From contig JAQXSC010000003.1 of NCBI GenBank assembly GCA_029218825.1, positions 1 through 51,141 on the forward strand: DNA of 51,141 bases. The letters are read 5' to 3'. Within the stretch, counting starts at the first letter, position 1; each line of letters starts with the position of its first letter. This stretch comes from Oscillospiraceae bacterium (GTDB taxonomy: Bacteria > Bacillota > Clostridia > Oscillospirales > Acutalibacteraceae). Made by a program: the position numbers and the translations under genes. The notes under the pieces are model-generated. The model searched no databases. It saw only the letters and a program-made list of their open reading frames with translations, and had not been told where the DNA came from. This document shows positions 33,356 through 41,359 of the stretch, piece after piece.

Positions 33356-33371
33356 GTTGGGATTCCCCAAC
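33356..33371 (-). promoter_or_regulatory. Hairpin in the rpsJ-rplC gap
   Basis: GTTGGG and CCCAAC (33356-33361 and 33366-33371) make a 6-bp stem with a tetraloop, 29 bases before the rplC start. There is no T tract. It may be a processing or translation-control element; the evidence is structural only. Confidence 0.3.
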
Positions 33372-33405
33372 ATGACCCTGTCTGCTTGTAGGTTGGTAAA
33401 GTAGA

Positions 33406-33717
33406 TTATAACTTAATCTCGATATCAACGCCGGCAGGGAGTTCTAAGCTCATAAGAGCCTCGACTGTCTTGTTTGACGGTCTTAAAATGTCGATAAGAC
33501 GTTTGTGAGTTCTCATTTCGAACTGCTCACGAGAATCTTTGTACTTGTGAACAGCACGAAGGATTGTAACAACCTGCTTCTCTGTAGGAAGTGGAACGGG
33601 ACCTGAAACTCTGGCACCTGTTCTCTTGGCTGTTGCAACGATCTTTTCAGCGGACATATCAACCAACTGATGATCGTAACCCTTTAATCTTATACGAATT
33701 TTTTCTTTGACTGCCAT
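33406..33717 (-). CDS. rpsJ: 30S ribosomal protein S10
   Basis: The 103-residue protein begins [19 protein letters not shown] and contains [22 protein letters not shown]10 also serves as the NusE antitermination factor in other bacteria. A reading starting 54 bases upstream would extend it, but AAGGAGG is positioned for the ATG at 33717 and homologues start here. It is the first gene of the supercluster, so the str operon (rpsL-rpsG-fusA-tuf) that often precedes it lies elsewhere. Confidence 0.97.
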   Translation of the reverse strand: MAVKEKIRIRLKGYDHQLVDMSAEKIVATAKRTGARVSGPVPLPTEKQVVTILRAVHKYKDSREQFEMRTHKRLIDILRPSNKTVEALMSLELPAGVDIEIKL

Positions 33718-34030
33718 TTTCGTTCGCCTCCTTAAAAAATTTGGCGGGCGTGCTTTAAACTCTTTACACAAAGCCGGGTGTTTCCTACCCTTGTGTTTTT
33801 AAAACCGATTAACTTTTCAGTTAACCGGGTGGTTTAAAGACAAAATTTAAGCATAGGCATAGCAACCCCTTGCCTCACTTAAAACTATTCTTTCGCCCGG
33901 TTTAAAATCGGACATACTCCACGGAAAAACCAGCAAAAATGCTGCAACCTCCCGCTTCAACGCATATCAATACTGCAGTCGTGATTGCTAAAAAAGGGCA
34001 TAAATAACCCATTTACGCAATCTTGCCTAA
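33718..34030 (-). promoter_or_regulatory. Long structured leader of the S10 operon
   Basis: About 310 bases separate the S10 promoter from rpsJ, with no credible reading frame. In minus RNA I see GATTGC/GCAATC enclosing a TAAAT/ATTTA hairpin near the 5' end, a CAGCA/TGCTG hairpin followed by GTTTTT in the middle, and a 10-bp stem capped by GAAA at 33805-33828 followed by TTTTAAAAA. The last looks terminator-like. Ribosomal leaders with such structures often mediate autoregulation; I cannot assign a known motif. Confidence 0.5.
33805..33828 (-). promoter_or_regulatory. GNRA-capped hairpin in the S10 leader
   Basis: In minus RNA a 10-bp stem with one G-U pair (arms 33819-33828 and 33805-33814) closes a GAAA tetraloop. 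It is followed by TTTTAAAAA, so it may act as an attenuator or a protein-binding site. Confidence 0.45.
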
Positions 34031-34032
34031 GT

Positions 34033-34061
34033 ATTATACTATATAAGTCAAGGAAATTCAA
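34033..34061 (-). promoter_or_regulatory. Promoter of the S10 supercluster
   Basis: Minus-strand TTGAAT (34056-34061) and perfect TATAAT (34033-34038) with a 17-base spacer. Start expected near 34026. Confidence 0.8.
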
Positions 34062-34216
34062 GAATTTTCGGTGAAAAACGCAGATTATTATATGTAGAAA
34101 TCTAACGTATTTTTGAATAAAATTTTGTGAAAAATAACGAATAAATTTTTGTGCTAAATTTTATTATTTCTGCTAAAATATATAGAAAGAATGGAAATAA
34201 GTTTTGCGAGGTATTT

Positions 34217-34729
34217 ATGGTACATATCTATTACGGAGACGGAAAAGGAAAGACAACTGCCGCAATCGGTCTTGCTGTAAGAGCCGCAGGCAGCAGAATG
34301 AAGGTTTTGTTTGTGCAGTTTTTAAAAACGGAATTTTCAGGAGAAAGGCATACCCTCAGCCACACAGAGAATATTTCTCTGACTTTCTGCCCTTTGGAAT
34401 TAAACTTTACATACAATATGGACGCCGCCGAAAAGGCGAAGGCTTCCGTAACATTTCGTAAAATTTTTGACGACGCTGTTACTACCGTACTGACGGAGAA
34501 ATACGATATGATAGTGTTGGACGAAATTTTCTCCGCTATATCCGCCGATATGATTAGCGAGGGGGCGGTGTATGAATTTGTGGCAAATGCGCCGAAAAAT
34601 ATTGAAGTTGTTATGACAGGGCACAATCCGCCTCAGAAGATAATGGAACTTGCCGATTATATTACGGAGATGAAAAAGGTTAAGCACCCCTACGATAAAG
34701 GAGTACAGGCAAGGTTCGGAATAGAATTT
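34217..34729 (+). CDS. Cob(I)alamin adenosyltransferase-type ATPase (CobA/CobO family)
   Basis: A 170-residue P-loop protein. The Walker A motif GDGKGKTTAAIG lies at residues 7-18, a Walker B-like MIVLDEIF at about residue 95 and TGHNPP at about 135, all typical of CobA/CobO/ButR. Such enzymes put the adenosyl group on corrinoids using ATP. With no cobalamin gene beside it, the substrate is inferred from family only. I chose the ATG at 34217 because GCGAGG lies five bases before it and the family starts just upstream of the P-loop. An ATG at 34151 would add 22 unrelated residues. The stop is at 34730-34732. It is monocistronic and divergent from the S10 cluster. Confidence 0.8.
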
Positions 34730-34748
34730 TAATCTGCATATATGTAAA

Positions 34749-34781
34749 AAGTCCGGCGAAAAATCGCCGGACTTACTTTTT
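34749..34781 (+). terminator. Terminator after the CobA/CobO-type gene
   Basis: A perfect 11-bp stem (34749-34759 with 34764-34774), AAAA loop, then ACTTTTTT. It lies 17 bases past the stop codon. The same stem on the other strand overlaps the end of the small peptide gene, so it may end both transcripts. Confidence 0.88.
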
Positions 34782-34935
34782 AATTCAGGTCAAAGAAAGA
34801 AATGTAAATATTTTCGCGTCTGGTAAGTCTGGTATCGCTGGGGCCAACAATAGGGTCGCCGGTAGATTCCATAAGTACATCTGCCTTATTAAGCTCTTCA
34901 ACTTCAATAACAGGTTTTGTGTATTGTTCTTTCAC
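34780..34935 (-). CDS. Uncharacterised 51-residue peptide
   Basis: I read a 51-residue frame starting at a GTG (34933-34935) and ending at TAA (34780-34782). The product begins MKEQYTKPVIEVEELNKADV and includes ESTGDPIVGPSDT; it has no signal peptide, membrane helix or cysteine. AAGGGGTG lies upstream of the GTG. Support for expression is strong: a perfect promoter at 35014-35042 fires into it, and a terminator stem lies at its 3' end. The frame is not a shadow of any larger gene. I know of no function. Short Firmicute proteins with a Y-x-K-P start and a D-V-x-x-S stretch are common, but that is recollection rather than a search. An ATG 63 bases further in is an alternative start. Confidence 0.6.
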   Translation of the reverse strand: MKEQYTKPVIEVEELNKADVLMESTGDPIVGPSDTRLTRRENIYISFFDLN

Positions 34936-34958
34936 CGTACGCACCCCTTTCTTATATT

Positions 34959-34991
34959 TATATAGTACATTTTTTCAAAAATATATAGTAC
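34959..34991. repeat. Direct repeat in the leader of the small peptide gene
   Basis: The 10-base TATATAGTAC occurs twice, at 34959-34968 and 34982-34991, 23 bases apart, about two helical turns. Both copies lie between the promoter and the start of the peptide gene. The spacing would suit a protein binding one DNA face, but no partner is known. Confidence 0.4.
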
Positions 34992-35013
34992 CACTAATAA
35001 TCATTACTACTTT

Positions 35014-35042
35014 ATTATAAAAAAGATGTTATTAAATGTCAA
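35014..35042 (-). promoter_or_regulatory. Perfect consensus promoter of the small peptide gene
   Basis: TTGACA (35037-35042) and TATAAT (35014-35019), 17-base spacer, on minus. The only gene downstream in that direction before a terminator is the 51-residue peptide gene. Confidence 0.8.
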
Positions 35043-35149
35043 TATCTTGTGAAACAATCTAAAAATTCTACAATTCTTATATCATAACAGAAATTATTGC
35101 TTAATTATTTTACTAAATTGCACAAAATTGACAATAAATAATAAATGAA

Positions 35150-35184
35150 TAGCGAAAATGCGGACTGATTTAACAGCCCGCATT
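35150..35184 (-). terminator. Weak terminator after ilvD
   Basis: An 11-bp stem (35157-35167 with 35174-35184, one G-U pair) with a 6-base loop stands 11 bases past the ilvD stop. The T tract behind it is poor, so read-through into the small peptide gene's promoter region is possible. Confidence 0.55.
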
Positions 35185-35195
35185 AATAGTTTGTG

Positions 35196-36851
35196 TTATT
35201 TTTCGAATACTGCACCTGTTGAACCGGAGGTAACAAGTTTTGCATAACGCTTGATATAACCTGTCAATTCCTGCTTTGGAGCCTTGTAGTTCTTTCTGCG
35301 TTCCTCAATTACCGCATCATCAACGTGGAGTTTTAGTTCACGGTTTGTAATGTCAACAGTAACAGTATCGCCCTCTTCAATCAAACCGATAAGTCCGCCG
35401 GCAGCAGCCTCAGGGCTAACGTGACCTACAGCCGCACCGCGAGTAGCACCGCTGAAACGTCCGTCGGTAATCAGAGAAACCGAGGAATCAAGACCCATAC
35501 CTGCAAGGGCAGATGTAGGAGCAAGCATTTCTCTCATACCCGGACCGCCTTTTGGTCCCTCATAACGGATAACGATAACGTCACCCGGATTAATTTTACC
35601 GCCGTAGATAGCGTCACAAGCCTCCTCCTCTGAATTGAACACACGAGCAGTACCTGTGTTCTGCATCATTTCAGGAGCAACAGCGCCCTGCTTTACAACT
35701 GCGCCGTCAGGAGCAATATTGCCGAACAATACAGCGATACCACCGTCCTCTCGCAGTGGGTTTTCAACTGTATGAATAACCTCACCATCAGGAGCAGGAG
35801 CGTCCTTAATTCTATCCTCAACAGTACCTTTAACTGTGATGCAATCTGTGTTAATAATTCCTTTCTTTGCAAGTTCTTTCATAACGGCAGGAATACCGCC
35901 CTTTTCGTTCAGGTCGGTGATAAAGATTTTGCCTGCCGGATTTAACTTGCAAATCTGCGGAGTAGTTTTGCTGATTTCGTCGATTACGTTGATATCAACA
36001 GGAACTTCAGCCTCGTAAGCAATAGCCAAAAGGTGAAGTACTGTGTTTGTGGAACAGCCTAAAGCCATTTCACAGCGAAGTGCATTTTCAAAGCTTTTCT
36101 TATTGATAATATCCTTGGGACGAATATCAGCCTTCAAAAGTTCCATAACCTGTTCGCCTGCCTCTTGAGCCAAAGCACGGCGAGCGGCAGAAATAGCAGG
36201 ACGAGTACCGTTGCCGGGCAAGCCCATACCGATAGCCTCAGTCAGACAGTTCATTGAGTTAGCTGTGTACATACCTGAACAGGAACCGCATGTTGGGCAA
36301 GCGTGGTCCTCATATGCTTTCAGCTCCTCATCGTTAATCTTGCCGGCTGCGTGAGCGCCCACAAACTCAAACATTTCTGAAAGTCCGTATCTTTCACCGT
36401 TGTATTCGCCGGGCATCATAGGACCGCCCGAAACAAAAATGCAAGGCAGATTAAGTCTGCAAGCAGCAAGAAGCATACCGGGAACGATTTTGTCGCAGTT
36501 TGGAATAAATACGATAGCGTCAAGAGGATGTGCAGTAAGCATAACCTCGATTGAGTCCGCAATAAGTTCACGTGAACAAAGGCTGTACTTCATACCTTTG
36601 TGGTTCATAGCAAGGCCGTCGCAAACGCCGATTGTGTTAAACTCAAAGGGAACACCGCCTGCGTTACGGATACCATCCATAACCTTTGCTGAAATATCGT
36701 TTAAGTGCTTATGTCCGGGAATATAGTCACTTTTAGAATTGACAACAGCAACAAAAGGTCGCTTGATTTCCTCATCGGTAAGACCGAGAGCCTTTAAAAG
36801 TGAACGTTGAGGGGCACGAGTAGCACCGTCTTTCATTAAATCTGATCTCAT
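35196..36851 (-). CDS. ilvD: Dihydroxy-acid dehydratase
   Basis: IlvD dehydrates dihydroxy-isovalerate and dihydroxy-methylvalerate in valine, isoleucine and pantothenate synthesis. The 551-residue protein has the Fe-S cluster cysteines in [20 protein letters not shown] and GCSTNT, plus [20 protein letters not shown] for the substrate pocket, all standard. AAGAAGG precedes the first ATG; a second ATG is only five codons further. It is monocistronic, with no ilvB, ilvC or leuA nearby. No T-box or leader peptide is seen in its leader of about 45 bases, so regulation would have to act at the promoter. Confidence 0.96.
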   Translation of the reverse strand: MRSDLMKDGATRAPQRSLLKALGLTDEEIKRPFVAVVNSKSDYIPGHKHLNDISAKVMDGIRNAGGVPFEFNTIGVCDGLAMNHKGMKYSLCSRELIADSIEVMLTAHPLDAIVFIPNCDKIVPGMLLAACRLNLPCIFVSGGPMMPGEYNGERYGLSEMFEFVGAHAAGKINDEELKAYEDHACPTCGSCSGMYTANSMNCLTEAIGMGLPGNGTRPAISAARRALAQEAGEQVMELLKADIRPKDIINKKSFENALRCEMALGCSTNTVLHLLAIAYEAEVPVDINVIDEISKTTPQICKLNPAGKIFITDLNEKGGIPAVMKELAKKGIINTDCITVKGTVEDRIKDAPAPDGEVIHTVENPLREDGGIAVLFGNIAPDGAVVKQGAVAPEMMQNTGTARVFNSEEEACDAIYGGKINPGDVIVIRYEGPKGGPGMREMLAPTSALAGMGLDSSVSLITDGRFSGATRGAAVGHVSPEAAAGGLIGLIEEGDTVTVDITNRELKLHVDDAVIEERRKNYKAPKQELTGYIKRYAKLVTSGSTGAVFEK

Positions 36852-36898
36852 AAATAAAACCTTCTTTATAAATTACTTAATAAAATACTTACTCTATG

Positions 36899-36927
36899 AT
36901 TTTATCACAATAATCAACTTAAATCAA
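36899..36927 (-). promoter_or_regulatory. Promoter of ilvD
   Basis: Minus-strand TTGATT (36922-36927) and TAAAAT (36899-36904) with a 17-base spacer, about 50 bases upstream of the start codon. Confidence 0.65.
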
Positions 36928-37017
36928 GAGGTAACAAATGCATGTGATATTTCTTGGCTATTTAATAAATGTTTTGCACATATCGATGTAAGCATATTTT
37001 GCAACCGTATTTATAAT

Positions 37018-37054
37018 AACCCCGAAAACCCATAGACAAGCGGTTTTCGGGGTT
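37018..37054. terminator. Stem-loop after the orphan membrane protein gene
   Basis: A perfect 13-bp stem (37018-37030 with 37042-37054) and an 11-base loop lie 10 bases past the stop of the membrane protein gene. Neither direction has a real T tract, so termination efficiency is doubtful. Confidence 0.5.
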
Positions 37055-37063
37055 TAACTTTCA

Positions 37064-37798
37064 TTATTTTACAGTAGCAAAAAGTATCTTGCCAAGGGCA
37101 AAAACAATTACAGAGGCAACTGCGAAAATAAGCAAAAAAGAGTTTACCGATTCGCTCCACCTCATCACGAGTATTACTGCGTCTCCGATAGTTGCTGTAA
37201 TTATGGGAATCCACAAAAGGAGATTGCTTCCCTTTCCGCCAAACATACGGTAAAGCATATAGGTAAAGGCGATTACCAGAGCCACAGAAACTACTGCCTC
37301 AATCAGGTGAAATGCAGGGGCATAAGTTATCTGTGAGCGGTAAACCACAGGAATTGCCATTGAAAATACAACGAGATATACTAAAGAATACCAAAGACAA
37401 AAAGCGTTTTTTGAGCCGGTAGCGGAAATTATGGTTTGAAGTACCATTCCAACGATTAATACTCCGTATGCCACGAACTGAACAGGGGCAATAGTATATT
37501 CTGTATGTACCATTCCGGAAAGCAACATAACTCCTGAAGTAATCGTCAGAATTCGATAATCTACATCTGCCTTTCCGAAAAGCGACGCCCAAAATGTGGG
37601 GTTAAATCCCACCAACAAAACCACCGTTGCAGCAAGTGATAGTATCGCAAGAATATTCACATATCCGTCAAAAGGAGTGCCGAAAACTTGGTATGAAGGG
37701 TCGGAAAATGACCTCACCAAACTTTGCAACCTTTCAGCAAATAAGATTAAAAAATAAAAAAGAAATGAATAGGGTATAAATCTTTTACATAATTGCAT
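37064..37798 (-). CDS. Uncharacterised multi-pass membrane protein
   Basis: A 244-residue integral membrane protein with about seven predicted helices: roughly residues 8-24, 46-64, 81-97, 106-123, 135-152, 164-185 and 196-240 in two passes. The loops are short, with no signal peptide and no recognised domain. The second loop (FGKADVDYRI) and the RMFGGKGSN loop carry positive charge. I do not recognise the family; it could be a small transporter, a sensor lacking a kinase, or a membrane-stress protein. AGGAAG stands about 10 bases before the ATG. It is flanked by ilvD and degV without overlap. Confidence 0.6.
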   Translation of the reverse strand: MQLCKRFIPYSFLFYFLILFAERLQSLVRSFSDPSYQVFGTPFDGYVNILAILSLAATVVLLVGFNPTFWASLFGKADVDYRILTITSGVMLLSGMVHTEYTIAPVQFVAYGVLIVGMVLQTIISATGSKNAFCLWYSLVYLVVFSMAIPVVYRSQITYAPAFHLIEAVVSVALVIAFTYMLYRMFGGKGSNLLLWIPIITATIGDAVILVMRWSESVNSFLLIFAVASVIVFALGKILFATVK

Positions 37799-37991
37799 TA
37801 TATCACAACTTCCTGTCTTGCCGAATTGTCAGCATTTCGTATATTTTCAATACGGATATTTACAAGTTCATTTTAACACCCTGCATTATAAGTGTCAACA
37901 TAAATTGAAACAGAAATAAACCATTACAAATATGAGTATTCATACCTGTTCTTAAGTATAATTCATAAACTTCGGTCTGTAATTTCAAAAC

Positions 37992-38022
37992 GGGCAATCC
38001 TACAATAGGACTGCCCTTTTTT
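37992..38022. terminator. Terminator-like stem after the degV-type gene
   Basis: A 10-bp stem with one mismatch (37992-38001 with 38007-38016) lies 50 bases past the DegV stop. TTTTTT follows on plus and GTTTTG on minus. The only gene it can serve is the minus-strand degV-type gene, so the better T run is on the wrong strand; it may work in both directions. Confidence 0.5.
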
Positions 38023-38066
38023 GTAAAATCATATTCTGTTAGGTAAGTTTATGCGTTTTATAACAC

Positions 38067-38969
38067 TTATTTTTCAGGATAAGGGGCACGTTCATCTCCA
38101 AAGAAAAAGACAGCAACTGTTCCCGGACCGCAGTGGGATGCAATAATTGTACCTATATCGCAGATTCGTATATCCTCGCTGATATTCGGAAATTTCTGAC
38201 GGATAACTTCTTTCGTTTCCTGCGCATCAGCAAGACAATTTGAGTGACAAATCCAGCATTTTCCTGAATACTGCAATCCGTTTTCGGCGTGTTTTTCCAT
38301 TTCCTGAATTGTGCGCTGAATCGCTCTTTTCTTTCCGCGAACTTTATCGTAAGCTATAATGTGACCTGTGTCGTCCAATCGCATAATAGGGCAAATATTC
38401 AGAATAGAACCTATAGTTGCTGTAGCACCGGAAACTCGACCGCTGCGGCGGAAATATTTTAAGTCAGTAGAGAAAAACTGGTGGTGGACTTTCTGACGGT
38501 TATCCAAAAGCCACTGTTCAATTTCCTCCATAGTGCAACCGCGGTCACGCATATCCGCTGCTTCATCTACCAGCAGGCCATAGCCTGACGAACTGCAAAG
38601 AGAATCCACCACGATAATCTTTCTGTTGGGAAATTCCTTGCGGAGTTCATCCGCTGCTGCCAAGGCATTTTTAACGGAAGGAGTCATACCTGAGCCAAAC
38701 GCAATATGCAGTACGTCTCCCTTTTTAAGTAGTTCCGTAAAAAATTCCGTGTACTTAAAAACATTGGTTTGAGAAGTAGAAGGCATCTTTCCTTCCTCTA
38801 AAAAGCGGTAAAATCGAGGAAGTGCCTCAGGATCTCTTCCCATATCGTCAGGATACTCCTGACCGTCTATTAAGTAAGAATAGAATAAAACAGGCATATT
38901 ACGTCCGCTGACGTAAGAGTATGGAAGATCCACAGTTGATTCGCAGGAAAGAATAAAGTTTTCCGACAT
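38067..38969 (-). CDS. DegV family fatty-acid-binding protein
   Basis: The 300-residue protein has the two-domain DegV fold. The lipid-binding opening shows FILSCESTVDLPYSY, TSQTNVFKYTEFF and GSGMTPSVKNALAAADEL in domain 1. Domain 2 has GRVSGATATIGSILNICPIM, a signature of the family. DegV proteins bind one fatty acid, and some act as FakB partners of the fatty-acid kinase FakA for incorporating host fatty acids. FakA is not in the window, so the partner is unknown. GAGGTGAT precedes the ATG. It is monocistronic. Confidence 0.9.
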   Translation of the reverse strand: MSENFILSCESTVDLPYSYVSGRNMPVLFYSYLIDGQEYPDDMGRDPEALPRFYRFLEEGKMPSTSQTNVFKYTEFFTELLKKGDVLHIAFGSGMTPSVKNALAAADELRKEFPNRKIIVVDSLCSSSGYGLLVDEAADMRDRGCTMEEIEQWLLDNRQKVHHQFFSTDLKYFRRSGRVSGATATIGSILNICPIMRLDDTGHIIAYDKVRGKKRAIQRTIQEMEKHAENGLQYSGKCWICHSNCLADAQETKEVIRQKFPNISEDIRICDIGTIIASHCGPGTVAVFFFGDERAPYPEK

Positions 38970-39273
38970 GATATCACCTCATTTTTTTGTTCTTTTTTTA
39001 ATAACTTCTATATGTGTATATCCGCACCTTTGGATAATCTTATTTATATGTTTTCCAACACCCACAAATAAATACTAAATAATTGATTATATCTTAACAT
39101 TTATTAAATCACTTTGCAATCAAAATACCATATTTTTATATCTTCATCTTGCAATATATGATGTTCCAAACAGAGTGAGTTTTGTGCAGGATAATTTACA
39201 TTTTAAATCAAAAAAATGAGCAATTCCGATATGGAACTGCTCATTCATTTGTAATTTATGAATTTTTCGGCTT
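38970..39273. other. Intergenic region between degV-type gene and lysS
   Basis: This 304-base, strongly AT-rich gap holds the lysS terminator (39205-39244) and, for degV, a TATAAT on minus (39086-39091) with no clear -35 box at the proper distance. I see no reading frame with a ribosome binding site and no RNA gene. Confidence 0.6.
39205..39244 (-). terminator. Terminator of the greA-lysS operon
   Basis: Stem ATGAGCAGTTCC/GGAATTGCTCAT in minus RNA (39233-39244 with 39216-39227), a 5-base loop and seven Ts (39209-39215) follow. It is 30 bases past the lysS stop. Confidence 0.88.
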
Positions 39274-40761
39274 TTACTTATCAAGTGACTTCATTGTGGG
39301 GAACAGCAAAACGTCGCGAATAGCGGCTGAGTTGGTGAAGAACATTACCATTCTGTCGATGCCGAAACCTATACCGCCTGTTGGAGGCATACCGATATTC
39401 AGTGCGTTCAGGAAGTCCTCGTCGGTTTTATTTGCTTCCTCGTCGCCCTGTGCAAGAAGTTCCTCCTGAGCCTTGAAACGCTCTCTCTGGTCGATTGGGT
39501 CGTTAAGTTCGGAGTAAGCATTCGCCATTTCAGCACCCTTAATATAGAACTCAAAACGCTCTACATAGTCAGGGTTAGTTGGTTTTTTCTTTGTAAGGGG
39601 CGAAATTTCCAAAGGATGATCCATTACAAATGTGGGCTGAACAAGGTGTTCCTCAACAAACTCGTCAAAGAACAGGTTGAGAATATCGCCTCTCTTGTGG
39701 TGGTCCTCAAACTCAATTCCCTTTTCTTTTGCAACTGCCTTTGCTTCCTCGTCAGTTGCGATTGTTGAAAAATCAACACCTGAATACTCCTTAACTGCAT
39801 CAAGCATTGTAATGCGCTTGAAAGGTTTTTCAAGGTCGATAATATCGTCGCCATACTGAATTTGAAGTGTACCGCAAACCTCTTTTGCAATATAGCGGTA
39901 GAGATTTTCGGTAAGTTCCATCATGCCGTTGTAGTCTGTATATGCCTGATAAAGTTCCATTAGAGTAAACTCCGGGTTATGCTTTGTATCAAGACCCTCG
40001 TTACGGAAAACTCTGCCGATTTCATAAACCTTTTCAAGACCGCCTACAATAAGACGTTTCAGGTAAAGTTCAAGTGAAATACGCAGATGCAAATCTTCGT
40101 CAAGAGCGTTAAAGTGAGTATCAAAAGGACGTGCAGCCGCACCGCCTGCGTTAGAAACAAGCATAGGAGTTTCAACTTCCATAAATCCCTGTCCGTCAAG
40201 GTATTTACGGATTGCGCTGATGATAGCGCTTCTCTTGATAAATGTGTCCTTAACTTCCGGATTCATAATAAGGTCAACATATCTCTGACGGTAACGCAAG
40301 TCTGTATTTGTCAAGCCGTGATATTTTTCAGGTAAAGGCTGTAGGGATTTTGATAAAAGTTTAACTTCTGTTGCGTGGATACTAACCTCGCCCATTTGTG
40401 TTTTGAACACAAAGCCTGTAACCTCTACAATATCGCCGATATCCCATCTTTTTAGGAGAGCATATTCGTCCTCTCCTAAGTCATCACGTTTTGCGAAAAT
40501 CTGAATCTTACCGCTGCGGTCATGCAAATCAAGGAAACTAACCTTGCCTTTGCCTCTCTTTGACATAATACGTCCGGCAACGCAAACTGTTTTTTCCTCT
40601 AATTCATCAAAACGCTCTGCAATTTCTTTACAGTGGGTATCACGTTTTGAAACTGTTTCCTGGAACGGGTCACGTCCCATTTCCTGTAGAATGTGTAATT
40701 TATCATAACGAGCCTTTACAGGGTCGCTTGAAATTTGAATCTGCTGTGGATTATCTGCCAT
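39274..40761 (-). CDS. lysS: Lysyl-tRNA synthetase, class II
   Basis: LysS charges tRNA-Lys. The 495-residue class II enzyme has the N-terminal OB anticodon domain (VCVAGRIMSKRGKGKVSFLDL), motif 2 in GLEKVYEIGRVFRNEGLDTKHNPEFT, and motif 3 in GGIGFGIDRMVMFFTNS. Length and motifs are typical. It follows greA by 20 bases. It joins transcription fidelity and charging genes, a common arrangement in Firmicutes. Confidence 0.97.
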   Translation of the reverse strand: MADNPQQIQISSDPVKARYDKLHILQEMGRDPFQETVSKRDTHCKEIAERFDELEEKTVCVAGRIMSKRGKGKVSFLDLHDRSGKIQIFAKRDDLGEDEYALLKRWDIGDIVEVTGFVFKTQMGEVSIHATEVKLLSKSLQPLPEKYHGLTNTDLRYRQRYVDLIMNPEVKDTFIKRSAIISAIRKYLDGQGFMEVETPMLVSNAGGAAARPFDTHFNALDEDLHLRISLELYLKRLIVGGLEKVYEIGRVFRNEGLDTKHNPEFTLMELYQAYTDYNGMMELTENLYRYIAKEVCGTLQIQYGDDIIDLEKPFKRITMLDAVKEYSGVDFSTIATDEEAKAVAKEKGIEFEDHHKRGDILNLFFDEFVEEHLVQPTFVMDHPLEISPLTKKKPTNPDYVERFEFYIKGAEMANAYSELNDPIDQRERFKAQEELLAQGDEEANKTDEDFLNALNIGMPPTGGIGFGIDRMVMFFTNSAAIRDVLLFPTMKSLDK

Positions 40762-40781
40762 TTTAAACTTCCCTCTCTGAA

Positions 40782-41255
40782 TTACTTGCCGATTTCGATT
40801 ATCTTCAGACCTAACAGTCCGTTTGGAGTTTCAACCTCGATAACGTCCCCAACGCTGTGTCCTACCAATGCTGAACCGATTGGAGATTCGTCGGAAATTT
40901 TGCCGTTTGCAGGGTCAATCTCGTTTACGCCTACAATCTTAAACTCTCTTGTTGTGCCTGTTGCAATCATTTCAACAGTTACCTTTGATGACAGACGGAC
41001 TGTCATATTGTTATCGTCGCTGTCATCAATCAACTCATAGTTTTTAAGTGTTGTTTCAATGTCGCGAATACGAGCCTCCATAATTGCCTGTTCGTTTTTA
41101 GCGTCATCATACTCGCTGTTTTCGGAAAGGTCGCCGTAAGAACGTGCAAGTTTGATTTTTTCAGCCATTTCCTTACGTTTTTCACCTTTTAGATATTTCA
41201 GTTCTTCCTCTAATTTTACAAGACCTTCTTGGGTCAACATAATTTTTTTAGCCAT
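40782..41255 (-). CDS. greA: Transcription elongation factor GreA
   Basis: GreA rescues backtracked RNA polymerase by inserting a coiled coil into the secondary channel. The 157-residue protein has the N-terminal coiled coil (residues 1-75, GLVKLEEELKYLKGEKRKEM), with the acidic tip DLSENSEYDDAKNEQ, and the FKBP-like C-terminal domain (SPIGSALVGHSVGDVIEVETP). AAGGATG precedes the ATG. It is the first gene of a two-gene operon with lysS under a consensus promoter (41314-41342). Confidence 0.96.
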   Translation of the reverse strand: MAKKIMLTQEGLVKLEEELKYLKGEKRKEMAEKIKLARSYGDLSENSEYDDAKNEQAIMEARIRDIETTLKNYELIDDSDDNNMTVRLSSKVTVEMIATGTTREFKIVGVNEIDPANGKISDESPIGSALVGHSVGDVIEVETPNGLLGLKIIEIGK

Positions 41256-41313
41256 AGTTTTATCATCCTTTCACGTCTTTTAAGACAAATAGTTATAATT
41301 ACATACATTAAAT

Positions 41314-41342
41314 ATTATATGATTTTCACCGCTGTATGTCAA
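41314..41342 (-). promoter_or_regulatory. Promoter of greA-lysS
   Basis: Perfect minus-strand TTGACA (41337-41342) and TATAAT (41314-41319), 17-base spacer, about 60 bases before the greA start. Confidence 0.88.
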
Positions 41343-41359
41343 GTAAATAAGGGATTTAT

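Noticed and set aside
33718-33771. Longer S10 start at 33771
   Set aside because: S10 homologues begin at the A-V-K-E-K-I start, and AAGGAGG is placed for the ATG at 33717.
34151-34216. Longer start for the CobA/CobO-type gene at 34151
   Set aside because: The 22 extra residues match no family member; GCGAGG sits correctly for the ATG at 34217.
34780-34935. Lasso-peptide precursor at the small peptide gene
   Set aside because: A Y-x-x-P near the start suggested it, but the Thr and core-residue positions do not follow lasso rules and no B or C enzyme is present in the window.
36852-36927. T-box or leader-peptide attenuator before ilvD
   Set aside because: The leader is only about 45 bases, without a specifier loop, terminator or run of branched-chain codons.
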